Assembly (NCBI GenBank): GCA_027019885.1
Contig: JALUWC010000450.1
Location: 1-7,677 of the forward strand
Direction of reading: 5' to 3'
From: Geoglobus sp.
GTDB lineage: Archaea > Halobacteriota > Archaeoglobi > Archaeoglobales > Archaeoglobaceae
DNA: 7,677 nucleotides
Program-made: the position numbers and the translations under genes
Notes under the pieces: model-generated
What the model was told of the DNA's origin: nothing
The model's database searches: none
Seen by the model: only the letters and a program-made list of their open reading frames with translations
Shown: in pieces, positions 1-6,182 of the stretch
How positions within the stretch are numbered: the first letter of the stretch is position 1
Layout of the letters: the number at the start of each line of letters is the position of its first letter

Positions 1-1
1 C

Positions 2-541
2 CTCGAAGAAATAGCCGACATAATCGAGAAAGCCGTAAGGGATGGAAAGCTTGTTGTTAGACTTCAGAGTGGAGATCCAAGCATATATGGCGCTGTAAAC
101 GAGCAGATCCACGAGCTCAGAAGGAGAGGAATTGAGGTTGAGATCGTGCCTGGAGTCAGCAGCATCTTTGCTTCTGCCTCAGCTCTTAAGGCTGAGCTAA
201 CCTCTCCTGACATTCCAAGCGTTGTCATAACAAGACCTGCAGGAAAGACCCTTGAGAAGGATGAAATTGAGGAATTTGCAAGGACAAATTCAACCCTTGT
301 CATACTGCTGGGTGTGGATAAAATCAGGGATATTGCGGAGAGGGTTGGCAGAATAAGGGGATTTGATGAGCCTGCCTTTGTTGTTTATGAGGCAAGCAGA
401 AGGAATGAAGCTGTGATTGAGGGCACTCTTGGTGATATAGCCGAGAAGGTTGAAAGGGCAAATATCAGAAAAACTGCAACTATTATAATCGGGAAAGCGA
501 TAAGATCTGCCGGGAGGTCGGTACTATACGCATCGCAGTAG
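2..541 (+). CDS. cbiF: Cobalt-precorrin-4 C11-methyltransferase CbiF (5' partial)
   Basis: SAM-dependent corrin methyltransferase that methylates C-11 of cobalt-precorrin-4 in the oxygen-independent cobalamin pathway. Only the C-terminal 179 residues are present; the family is about 250 long, so some 75 N-terminal residues lie upstream of the window. The reading frame is open from base 2 to the TAG at 539-541. Visible tetrapyrrole-methylase motifs are RLQSGDPSIYGA (local residues 20-31), where the GDPSIYG loop is part of the SAM/substrate site, and the following IVPGVSSIFASAS stretch. The Q-S-G-D-P variant together with the PGVSS motif reads as CbiF rather than CbiH or CbiL. The stop lies inside the next gene, giving a 16-base overlap with cbiG if that gene starts at 526. 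CobM is the aerobic-pathway counterpart; the clustering with cbiG, cbiH, cbiC and cbiD favours the cobalt-early assignment. Confidence 0.93.
   Translation, partial: LEEIADIIEKAVRDGKLVVRLQSGDPSIYGAVNEQIHELRRRGIEVEIVPGVSSIFASASALKAELTSPDIPSVVITRPAGKTLEKDEIEEFARTNSTLVILLGVDKIRDIAERVGRIRGFDEPAFVVYEASRRNEAVIEGTLGDIAEKVERANIRKTATIIIGKAIRSAGRSVLYASQ
512..518 (+). promoter_or_regulatory. Shine-Dalgarno sequence placed for an ATA start of cbiG
   Basis: GGGAGGT lies inside the end of cbiF, 7 bases before an ATA codon at 526-528. It is a strong match to the archaeal anti-SD complement GGAGGTGA at ideal spacing. No ATG, GTG or TTG in the cbiG frame follows it until 601. It is the main DNA evidence that cbiG initiates upstream of 601. 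It could also be a chance purine run within cbiF. Confidence 0.5.
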
Positions 542-1221
542 TTGGGTTTGAGAAGGATATTGAAAAGCTGAGAAAAATAGCGGATTTCCTGAAGGGAGAG
601 GTGATGATATACAGAAAAGATGTGTGGGAAGATATTGCAGATTACGATGGCATTGTCGCTTTAATGGCATCCGGGATTGTTGTGAGGGGTATATGCCGCA
701 TCCTGAGAAATAAATGGGTCGATCCAGCTGTGGTGGTTGTTGATAAGGAGATGAGGTATGCGGTTCCTATTACAGGGGGACATCACGGGGGAAACAGGTT
801 AGCCCTGAGACTTGAAGAGCTCGGAATGAGGGCTGTTGTAACGACTGCAATGGAGTTTGAAGATGGCTTAAGTGTTGGAGTTGGTTTCAGAAAGAATGCA
901 ATGGCCGGAGAAATAATCAGGGCAATTGAAAAAGCCCTGGATGAAGTTGGAGCCTGCAGAGATGACATAAGAGTGATATCAACATGGGATGGGAAAAAAG
1001 ATAACGGAGAGATCGTGAAGGCCGCCGATCACTTCAAAAGACCCCTGATGTTCCTGAGCAGGGATGAGATAAATGAAGCCAAAGTGGAGTCGCCATCAAA
1101 GGCCGGGATGGTGGGATTGAAAGGTGTGAGTGAGGCATGTGCTCTTTATTTTTCAAGAAAGAAGGAGCTTGTTTTGAGAAAGAGAGTTTATGGAGGCGTG
1201 ACAGTTGCAATCGCAAGGTAA
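526..1221 (+). CDS. cbiG: Cobalt-precorrin-5A hydrolase CbiG, probable ATA start
   Basis: CbiG opens the delta-lactone of cobalt-precorrin-5A and releases the C-20 carbons as acetaldehyde, giving cobalt-precorrin-5B. With the start at 526 the protein has 231 residues. The N-terminal domain carries MASGIVVRGI (47-56) followed by DPAVVVVD (66-73), and the GGHHGGNRLAL signature starts at residue 84. The C-terminal domain has STWDGKKDNGE, a SPSKAG motif and the terminal GGVTVAIAR, all typical of CbiG. The earliest conventional starts are GTG 601 and ATG 604, the latter with a possible ribosome site GGGAG at 594-598. However, the 26 codons from 526 encode RIAVVGFEKDIEKLRKIA, the first strand and helix expected of the family, and a better ribosome site precedes the ATA. 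I therefore give 526 as start, with 601 or 604 as fallback. The gene identity is firm; the start is not. Confidence 0.88.
   Translation: MRIAVVGFEKDIEKLRKIADFLKGEVMIYRKDVWEDIADYDGIVALMASGIVVRGICRILRNKWVDPAVVVVDKEMRYAVPITGGHHGGNRLALRLEELGMRAVVTTAMEFEDGLSVGVGFRKNAMAGEIIRAIEKALDEVGACRDDIRVISTWDGKKDNGEIVKAADHFKRPLMFLSRDEINEAKVESPSKAGMVGLKGVSEACALYFSRKKELVLRKRVYGGVTVAIAR
1192..1196 (+). promoter_or_regulatory. Shine-Dalgarno sequence of cbiH, fixes a TTG start
   Basis: GGAGG lies within the 3' end of cbiG, 8 bases before the TTG at 1205-1207. No other start codon in this frame precedes the conserved LYVVGIGPG N-terminus, so the site supports TTG initiation. Confidence 0.65.
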
Positions 1222-1957
1222 GCTTTATGTGGTTGGAATTGGACCGGGATGCAGGGAACTTCTGACACTGAAGGCAAAGAAGGTTCTTGAGACAGCAGAC
1301 TATGTGATAGGTCACAGTAGATACCTGGATTTTGTCAGGGATATTGCAGGAGGGGAACTCATAGAGAGCGGAATGGGGAGAGAGGTGGAGAGGGTAAAGA
1401 TGGCGATTGATCTCGCCCAGAATGGGAACAAGGTCTGCTTAGTGAGCGGTGGAGACCCAAGTATATATGGACTTGCTCCCCTGGTTGCGGAGATTACCTA
1501 TAGAAGTGGGATTGATGTGGACTGGGAGATTGTTCCGGGTGTTTCAGCACTGAATGCAGCATCTCCTCTGTTTGGGTCTGCAGTAGCCGGAGATCATGCT
1601 GTCATAAGTCTGAGCGATCTCCTCACACCATGGGAAATTATTGAAAAAAGGCTGAGAAAAGCTCTGGAAGGTGATTTCGTTATCGCAATCTACAACCCAT
1701 CCAGCAGAAAGAGAAAACCAAATCTTGAAAGAGCTGTGGAGATAATCAGAGAATACAGGGGGAACTGCTATGTTGGTGTTGCCAGGAATGTTTGCAGAGA
1801 GGGAGAGGTAATCAGGGTTGTTAGGCTCGATGAAATTTCGGAGATGGCTGATATGCACAGCCTGATAATTGTTCCATCCTCGGAAACGATTGTGGATGGG
1901 GATGTCATGATAACCCCCAGAGGATACTCAAAAAAGTATGGTTTGGAGGTGCGTTAA
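1205..1957 (+). CDS. cbiH: Cobalt-factor III / precorrin-3B C17-methyltransferase CbiH
   Basis: SAM-dependent enzyme that methylates C-17 and drives ring contraction of the macrocycle, forming cobalt-precorrin-4 or its factor form. The 250 residues match the family length. Motifs in order are VVGIGPG (9-15, SAM-binding first strand and loop), SGGDPSIYG (81-89), VPGVSALNAA (110-119), SLSDLLTPW (135-143) and IYNPSS (162-167). The last two are diagnostic of CbiH/CobJ as opposed to CbiF or CbiL. The TTG start at 1205 has a GGAGG site 8 bases upstream and overlaps the end of cbiG by 17 bases. The stop TAA shares its last A with the ATG of cbiC (TAATG), which suggests coupled translation. The GDPSIYG segment is also in cbiF; this reflects shared ancestry of the methyltransferases, not a recent repeat. 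Confidence 0.95.
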   Translation: MQSQGKLYVVGIGPGCRELLTLKAKKVLETADYVIGHSRYLDFVRDIAGGELIESGMGREVERVKMAIDLAQNGNKVCLVSGGDPSIYGLAPLVAEITYRSGIDVDWEIVPGVSALNAASPLFGSAVAGDHAVISLSDLLTPWEIIEKRLRKALEGDFVIAIYNPSSRKRKPNLERAVEIIREYRGNCYVGVARNVCREGEVIRVVRLDEISEMADMHSLIIVPSSETIVDGDVMITPRGYSKKYGLEVR

Positions 1958-2562
1958 TGCAGGATATGGGAAATCTTACTTTTGATGCAGATGAAATCGT
2001 CAAAAGAAGCTATGAGATCGTCAGTAGGGTCATCGAAGGGAAAACTCCGGAAGGGAAGGTGATTCAGAGGTGCGTTATAGCAACTGGAGATCTTGGGATC
2101 AGAGATCTCATAATTTTTAAGGGAAATGCGGTTCAGGAGGGAATCAGAGCCATTCTCGGTAACTCAGATGTTGTGGTTGATGTCAGGATGGTCTTGGCTG
2201 GAATAAATAAGAGGAAATTCAGCGGAGACATCTCTGTTGCTGTTGATCATGGAGATGATGAAAAGCTCACAAGGTCCATGAGTGGAATATACAGTCTCAG
2301 GGACAGGATTGATGACAGCATTGTTGTAATTGGAAATGCTCCCTCTGCACTTATAGCAGTCTGCGATTTGATAATGAGGGGGATAAAGCCAAAACTTGTC
2401 ATAGGCACACCTGTTGGCTTTGTAAATGCTGCAGAGTCAAAGGAGATGCTCAGGGAGCTTGATGTACCATCAATAACCACAGTTGGCACGAGGGGAGGCT
2501 CGACACTTGCGGTTGCGATTTTCAATGCTCTCGTGAATCTTGCCTATGAGAGATCCGATTGA
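1957..2562 (+). CDS. cbiC: Cobalt-precorrin-8 methylmutase CbiC with Ile at the expected catalytic His
   Basis: CbiC catalyses the 1,5-shift of a methyl group from C-11 to C-12, converting cobalt-precorrin-8 to cobyrinate. The 201 residues are close to the family's usual length. Family motifs are RSYEIV (17-22), VVVDVRMVLAGI (72-83), IGNAPSAL (125-132), PVGFVNAAESKE (152-163) and GTRGGSTLAVA (177-187). The start ATG overlaps the cbiH stop by one base and has GGAGGT at 1945-1950, 6 bases upstream. Other CbiC/CobH proteins have R-x-(V/I)-H-x-x-G near residue 40, with the His proposed to protonate the ring during migration. Here the sequence is RCVIATGD (38-45), so Ile41 (ATA, 2077-2079) replaces His. 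The rest of the family signature is intact and there is no frameshift, so the gene looks functional with an altered active site. The alignment is from memory of the family. Confidence 0.92.
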   Translation: MQDMGNLTFDADEIVKRSYEIVSRVIEGKTPEGKVIQRCVIATGDLGIRDLIIFKGNAVQEGIRAILGNSDVVVDVRMVLAGINKRKFSGDISVAVDHGDDEKLTRSMSGIYSLRDRIDDSIVVIGNAPSALIAVCDLIMRGIKPKLVIGTPVGFVNAAESKEMLRELDVPSITTVGTRGGSTLAVAIFNALVNLAYERSD

Positions 2563-3478
2563 GCATTACACATACCCTGAGGAATGGATTTGGAGAGAAT
2601 CTGATACGATAGGTCATAAAGAGGTCAGAAAGAGAATTGAGTCCGGGCTTTTTATCCTCACTCACTCAGGGTGGCTGAGAAGAGGTATAACAACAGGCAC
2701 AGCAGCCTCAGCCTCAGCTGTTGGAGCAGTAGCATCTCTTTTTGAGGATGTAAAGCATGTCAGTGTGTGGACTCCATCAGGGATTGAGGTTGAGCTCAAT
2801 GTACTCGCAGAGAATGGCCTTGCATCGGTTAAAAAATTCTCAGGAGATCACTCATTTGATGTGACAGATGGCATTGAATTCAGATCTGAAGTCTCAGACA
2901 AACTTGAATTCGGATATGGAGTGGGAAGGCTGGATGGAAAACCGTCTGTAAGCGGTTCTGCAATGGAGCAGCTATTGAGAAATCTGGAGCGCGTCAGAAA
3001 CAGGTATGGATATGACGGAGCCATAAAAATCTGGATTCCAGAAGGAAGAAAAATTTCAGAGAAGACAGAAAACAGAAGATTTGGCATTGAGGATGGAATA
3101 TCCATTCTCGGCACAACAGGCTTTGTTGAGCCATGGTGTGAGGAGCTTGTAGAGGCAAAGATAAGAATAGCCAGCCAGTATGACAGTGTCGCTCTCACAA
3201 CGGGACGGAAGGGGTGGAGATGGGCGAGAGAAAATCTCCAGAACTTCATGCCATTTGTTATGGGAGTTCACTTTGACAAAGCTCTTGAGAGACTGGATGC
3301 TGAGATCGTTATCGCTGGCCTTCCATCTCTTCTTGTGAAATGGGCATTTCCTGAGATGAAAGGAAAGATATTGAAGGGACAGGATTTAAGCAGGTTTAGA
3401 GAGGGAATTCTGAAAAGAGCAAGGCAGATAAACCCCAACGTGGCCGACATCATCCTTATTCAGGATGTGGGAACATAA
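2546..3478 (+). CDS. cbiD: Cobalt-precorrin-5B C1-methyltransferase CbiD
   Basis: SAM-dependent methyltransferase that adds the C-1 methyl group to cobalt-precorrin-5B, the step after CbiG. Numbering from ATG 2546 gives 310 residues. The strongest signature is RRGITTGTAASASA (45-58), the CbiD N-terminal motif, followed by ILGTTGFVEP (187-196) and SVALTTGRKGW (214-224). CbiD has its own fold and does not resemble the other corrin methyltransferases. A 44-residue stretch rich in charged and aromatic residues precedes the TTGT motif. The C-terminal part (VIAGLPSLLVKWAFPE) is diverged from the bacterial GHxGKLxKLA-type region. The start is uncertain: a TTG at 2540 is in frame, but ATG 2546 gives an N-terminus MRDPIEHYTYPEEW that looks natural. 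Neither has an obvious Shine-Dalgarno sequence. The 17-base overlap with cbiC suggests translation by coupling. It is the last gene of the cluster. Confidence 0.93.
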   Translation: MRDPIEHYTYPEEWIWRESDTIGHKEVRKRIESGLFILTHSGWLRRGITTGTAASASAVGAVASLFEDVKHVSVWTPSGIEVELNVLAENGLASVKKFSGDHSFDVTDGIEFRSEVSDKLEFGYGVGRLDGKPSVSGSAMEQLLRNLERVRNRYGYDGAIKIWIPEGRKISEKTENRRFGIEDGISILGTTGFVEPWCEELVEAKIRIASQYDSVALTTGRKGWRWARENLQNFMPFVMGVHFDKALERLDAEIVIAGLPSLLVKWAFPEMKGKILKGQDLSRFREGILKRARQINPNVADIILIQDVGT

Positions 3479-3504
3479 AGGCTTCCAGTGGTTTGCAGTT
3501 TTGC

Positions 3505-3520
3505 TTCATGAATCCATGGA
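3505..3520 (+). promoter_or_regulatory. Two abutting 8-bp palindromes upstream of the psmB promoter (possible operator)
   Basis: TTCATGAA (3505-3512) is followed without a gap by TCCATGGA (3513-3520). Each is a perfect 8-bp palindrome with a CATG core, so the cores repeat every 8 bases. The pair ends one base before the BRE-like element, a common place for archaeal activator or repressor binding. No known regulator motif was recognised, so the function is inferred from position and symmetry only. Confidence 0.3.
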
Positions 3521-3521
3521 A

Positions 3522-3536
3522 CGAAAGGCTTAAAAA
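3522..3536 (+). promoter_or_regulatory. BRE/TATA promoter of the psmB-fttA-mobB-hemD operon
   Basis: A purine-rich BRE-like CGAAAG (3522-3527) is followed by a TATA-like CTTAAAAA (3529-3536). With the usual 25-27 base spacing, transcription would start near 3557-3560. That leaves a leader of about 45 bases containing a hairpin and the ribosome site. It is the only convincing promoter between cbiD and hemD. The later genes overlap or lie about 20 bases apart, so all four genes are probably transcribed from here. Confidence 0.6.
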
Positions 3537-3566
3537 CATTTTTGATTATCTATTTCAGCCAGTTGG

Positions 3567-3591
3567 CTCTTCTACAAAAAATCAAGAAGAG
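3567..3591 (+). other. Leader hairpin next to the psmB ribosome-binding site
   Basis: CTCTTCT (3567-3573) and AGAAGAG (3585-3591) are perfect reverse complements, giving a 7-bp stem with an 11-base A-rich loop. The 3' arm ends two bases before GGAG at 3594. A second small hairpin, AGCCA/TGGCT (3557-3568), shares two bases with the left arm, so the two cannot both form fully. The effect on psmB translation is unknown. Confidence 0.35.
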
Positions 3592-3593
3592 AA

Positions 3594-3600
3594 GGAGATG
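3594..3600 (+). promoter_or_regulatory. Shine-Dalgarno sequence of psmB
   Basis: GGAGATG precedes two consecutive in-frame ATG codons, at 3603 and 3606. Spacing slightly favours the second. Only the propeptide length is affected, by one residue, and the mature protein is unchanged. Confidence 0.6.
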
Positions 3601-3602
3601 TT

Positions 3603-4250
3603 ATGATGCCAGAAATGTTGCATGACAAGGTGTATAAGGGAACAACAACAGTTGGAGTGGTGTGTAAGGATGGAGTGGTGCTTGCCACAGAAAAAAGGGC
3701 AACAATGGGTAATTTCATTGCCAGCAGAAAGGCCAAGAAGATATACAGGATATCTGACAGAATAGCCATGACCACCGCCGGAAGTGTCGGAGATGCACAG
3801 TTTCTTGTAAGGCTGATAAGGGTTGAGATGAACCTCTATGAGGTGCAGAAGGAGAAGAAACCCAATGTGAAAGCAGTGGCTACAATAGTTTCGAATCTCC
3901 TGAATTCAACAAGATACTTCCCGTATCTCGTCCAGCTTCTCATTGGAGGAGTCGATGAGGAAGAAAGTAGCATATACTCCATTGATCCAATTGGTGGAGC
4001 AATTCAGGAGTCTGATATTGTGGCAACAGGATCGGGTTCGCCGATGGCCTATGGGCTTCTTGAGGACTCTTACAGCCCTGAAATGACTGCAGATGAAGCT
4101 GTGGAGCTTGCAGTCAGGGCGGTCTATTCTGCAACAAAACGAGACTCGGCAAGCGGCGATGGAATGGATGTTGTAAAAATCACCAAGGAGGGGTATTTCG
4201 AGGTCTCACAGGATGTGCTGGATGAAATACTATCTACACTAAGGAAATAA
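3603..4250 (+). CDS. psmB: 20S proteasome beta subunit precursor PsmB
   Basis: Catalytic subunit of the archaeal 20S proteasome, a cytosolic Ntn-hydrolase that degrades unfolded or tagged proteins after feeding by PAN or Cdc48 ATPases. The 215-residue precursor has a 13-residue propeptide ending in YKG. Autocleavage before Thr14 exposes the nucleophile in TTTVGVV. Other expected catalytic residues are present: Glu30 (mature 17), Lys46 (mature 33), Gly60 in TTAGSVGD (mature 47), the GSGS loop (143-146), and Asp181 and Ser184 in RDSASGDG. All are intact, so the enzyme should be active. No alpha subunit (psmA) is in the window, as is usual in archaea where the two are often unlinked. Start: ATG 3603 or the adjacent ATG 3606. 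It leads an apparent operon with fttA 21 bases downstream. Confidence 0.97.
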   Translation: MMPEMLHDKVYKGTTTVGVVCKDGVVLATEKRATMGNFIASRKAKKIYRISDRIAMTTAGSVGDAQFLVRLIRVEMNLYEVQKEKKPNVKAVATIVSNLLNSTRYFPYLVQLLIGGVDEEESSIYSIDPIGGAIQESDIVATGSGSPMAYGLLEDSYSPEMTADEAVELAVRAVYSATKRDSASGDGMDVVKITKEGYFEVSQDVLDEILSTLRK

Positions 4251-4259
4251 TCTTTTTTG
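4251..4259 (+). promoter_or_regulatory. T-rich tract between psmB and fttA (possible leaky terminator)
   Basis: TCTTTTTTG directly follows the psmB stop codon and precedes the fttA start by 12 bases. Archaeal RNA polymerase terminates at short U-rich tracts, and FttA/aCPSF1 acts with U-rich sequences. The tract could therefore lower fttA expression relative to psmB, possibly under feedback. It is only a T6 run, so this is speculative. Confidence 0.2.
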
Positions 4260-4265
4260 AAGGTT

Positions 4266-4271
4266 GGAGGT
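4266..4271 (+). promoter_or_regulatory. GGAGGT directly abutting the fttA start codon
   Basis: A perfect GGAGGT touches the ATG at 4272 with no spacer, too close for normal pairing. GAAGGT at 4259-4264 has a normal 7-base spacer but matches less well. No start codon lies at ideal distance downstream of GGAGGT in any frame. The in-frame TTG at 4257 lacks a ribosome site, so ATG 4272 is preferred. Confidence 0.35.
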
Positions 4272-6182
4272 ATGTCAAGCAAGGAGTACATAAGACAGCT
4301 CAAGGAAAAGATCTTAGATCTCATTCCGAGGAGCGTCAGAATAAGGAACATAGAGTTTGAGGGTCCTCTTCTCGTAATCTACGTGGAAAACCCCCAGGAG
4401 TTTGCAGATAGCGGGGACATAATCAGGAAGCTCGCAAAAGATCTGAGAAAGAGGATCATTGTCAGACCAGATCCCAAGAGCCTGAAGCCTCCTGAGGAGG
4501 CAAAGGAAATCATCAAGCAAATTGTGCCTGAAGAAGCCCAGATAACTGGATTCTTCTTTGATGAGGAGAATGGAGAGGTAATCATTGAGGCTGAGAAGCC
4601 GGGAATAGTCATAGGAAAGAATGGCATTACTCTCAGAGAGATAATGAAGGCGGTTGGCTGGAGTCCGAGGCCAGTAAGAACTGCACCAATCAAATCCAAG
4701 ACCATAGAGAATGTCAGAAGCTTTTTGATTGGGTCCAAGGATGAGAGGAAAGAGATCCTCAGGAGAATCGGTGAAAGAATCCACAGGGGTGCAATCTACG
4801 AGGACAGGTGGGTCAGGGTCACATTTCTTGGCGGTTCGAGGGAGGTTGGGAGAAGCTGCTATCTTCTTCAAACACCCGAAAGCAGAATTCTGATTGACTG
4901 TGGAGTCAATACGGGGAATATACAGCAGTCTCCTTACCTGTATGTCCCTGAGCTTCAGCCCCTTGACAGCATAGATGCTGTTGTCATAACCCACGCCCAT
5001 CTTGATCACTGTGGGCTTTTGCCTGTTCTCTTCAAATACGGATACAGGGGGCCTGTTTACCTGACACCTCCAACAAGAGACCTCATGGTTCTTTTGCAAA
5101 TAGACTTCATTGAGGTTGCAGGAAGGGAGGGCAATCCAATTCCCTACGAGTCCCAGCACATAAGAGAGGCATTGAAGCACACAATAACCCTCGATTATGG
5201 GGTTGTGACAGACATATCTCCTGATGTAAGGCTCACATTCTACAACGCAGGCCACATTCTTGGCTCTGCCATAGCACACTTCCACATTGGAGAGGGGCTT
5301 TACAACATAGCCTTCACGGGGGACTTCAAGTTCGAGAAAACAAGGCTCTTTGACAGGGCTCAGTCGAACTTTCCGAGACTTGAAGGGTTAATAATGGAGG
5401 CCACATATGGAGGTTCTGAAGACTTCCAGCCCTCAAGAAAGGATGCTGAGGAGAAGCTGCTTGAAATCATAAAAACAACTGTGGAGAAAGGAGGAAAAGT
5501 TCTCATACCAACATTTGCAGTGGGGAGAAGTCAGGAGGTTATGATAGCTCTTGAAGAGGCCATGAGGAACAGCCAGATAGAGGAGATTCCGGTGTATTTA
5601 GATGGAATGATATACGAGGCCACGGCAATTCACACAGCCTATCCTGAGTATCTGAACTCACATCTCAGGGATCTGATATTCCATCAGGGAATTAACCCGT
5701 TCATAAGTGAGAACTTCATCAGGGTTGACTCACCAAACAAGAGGGGTGAGGTAATTGAGGACAGCTCTCCATCAATTGTGCTTGCCACATCTGGCATGCT
5801 GAACGGAGGGCCGGTGATGGAATACTTCAGGGCATTTGCATGGGATGAGAGAAACACCATTGTGTTTGTTGGGTATCAGGCTGAAGGGACTCTCGGCAGA
5901 AGGATTCAGAAAGGTTGGAAAGAGGTACCACTGCCTTCAGCAGGAGGAAAGAGGGATGTTATAGAGGTGAACATGAAGGTTGAAACTGTTGATGGTTTTT
6001 CGGGCCATTCAGACAGGAGGCAGCTTATGAGTTATGTAAGAGCACTGAAGCAGAGGCCTGAAAAGATAATGATGATCCATGGCGATGAAAGCAAGTGCAT
6101 AGATCTGGCGTCATCCCTCTACAAAACATACAGGGTTGAGACGAGAGCCCCTTACAATCTTGAAACTGTCAGATTTCTATGA
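4272..6182 (+). CDS. fttA: Archaeal CPSF1 / transcription termination factor FttA (KH-MBL-beta-CASP ribonuclease)
   Basis: Archaeal homologue of eukaryotic CPSF73/Integrator 11. The family cleaves nascent RNA and terminates transcription, and is nearly universal in archaea. The 636 residues match its usual length. Residues 1 to about 145 hold two KH-type RNA-binding domains; the second has the loop IGKNG (114-118). The metallo-beta-lactamase domain follows, with THAHLDH (His241, His243, Asp245, His246), His328 in AGHILGSA and Asp351 in FTGDF. The beta-CASP part includes motif A Glu376 in EATYGG, motif B His579 in FSGHSD and motif C His603 in MIHGD. All metal ligands are present, so nuclease activity is expected. 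The C-terminal tail ending in ETVRFL resembles the conserved dimerisation tail. Adjacency to psmB recurs in archaea. The stop overlaps the mobB start (ATGA). An in-frame TTG at 4257 would add five residues. Confidence 0.96.
   Translation: MSSKEYIRQLKEKILDLIPRSVRIRNIEFEGPLLVIYVENPQEFADSGDIIRKLAKDLRKRIIVRPDPKSLKPPEEAKEIIKQIVPEEAQITGFFFDEENGEVIIEAEKPGIVIGKNGITLREIMKAVGWSPRPVRTAPIKSKTIENVRSFLIGSKDERKEILRRIGERIHRGAIYEDRWVRVTFLGGSREVGRSCYLLQTPESRILIDCGVNTGNIQQSPYLYVPELQPLDSIDAVVITHAHLDHCGLLPVLFKYGYRGPVYLTPPTRDLMVLLQIDFIEVAGREGNPIPYESQHIREALKHTITLDYGVVTDISPDVRLTFYNAGHILGSAIAHFHIGEGLYNIAFTGDFKFEKTRLFDRAQSNFPRLEGLIMEATYGGSEDFQPSRKDAEEKLLEIIKTTVEKGGKVLIPTFAVGRSQEVMIALEEAMRNSQIEEIPVYLDGMIYEATAIHTAYPEYLNSHLRDLIFHQGINPFISENFIRVDSPNKRGEVIEDSSPSIVLATSGMLNGGPVMEYFRAFAWDERNTIVFVGYQAEGTLGRRIQKGWKEVPLPSAGGKRDVIEVNMKVETVDGFSGHSDRRQLMSYVRALKQRPEKIMMIHGDESKCIDLASSLYKTYRVETRAPYNLETVRFL

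Noticed and set aside
75..1475. Repeated GDPSIYG-coding segments in cbiF (about 75-95) and cbiH (about 1451-1471)
   Set aside because: These encode the same conserved motif of paralogous tetrapyrrole methyltransferases; flanking DNA is not repeated, so this is ancient homology and not a duplication or recombination site.
2540..2545. TTG at 2540 as start of cbiD
   Set aside because: It adds only Met-Pro before an ATG and has no ribosome site. ATG 2546 is the more likely start, although the choice is not certain.
3499..3545. Terminator for the cbi operon (short T runs at about 3499 and 3539)
   Set aside because: The runs are only four or five T, there is no supporting stem, and the second lies downstream of the psmB TATA box. 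Not strong enough to call.
3479..3602. Possible small RNA gene or cobalamin riboswitch in the cbiD-psmB gap
   Set aside because: No C/D-box pair, tRNA-like fold or cobalamin-riboswitch core is visible. The gap is explained by the psmB promoter, palindromes and leader.
4257..4271. TTG at 4257 as start of fttA
   Set aside because: It sits in the T-rich tract with no upstream ribosome site. The ATG at 4272 gives the usual N-terminus for the family.
4314..5285. A 323-codon open frame on the minus strand opposite fttA
   Set aside because: It lies entirely within fttA, whose KH and metallo-beta-lactamase motifs fully explain the DNA. The antisense translation is rich in Cys, Tyr and Leu and shows no domain or motif, and there is no promoter or ribosome site for it.
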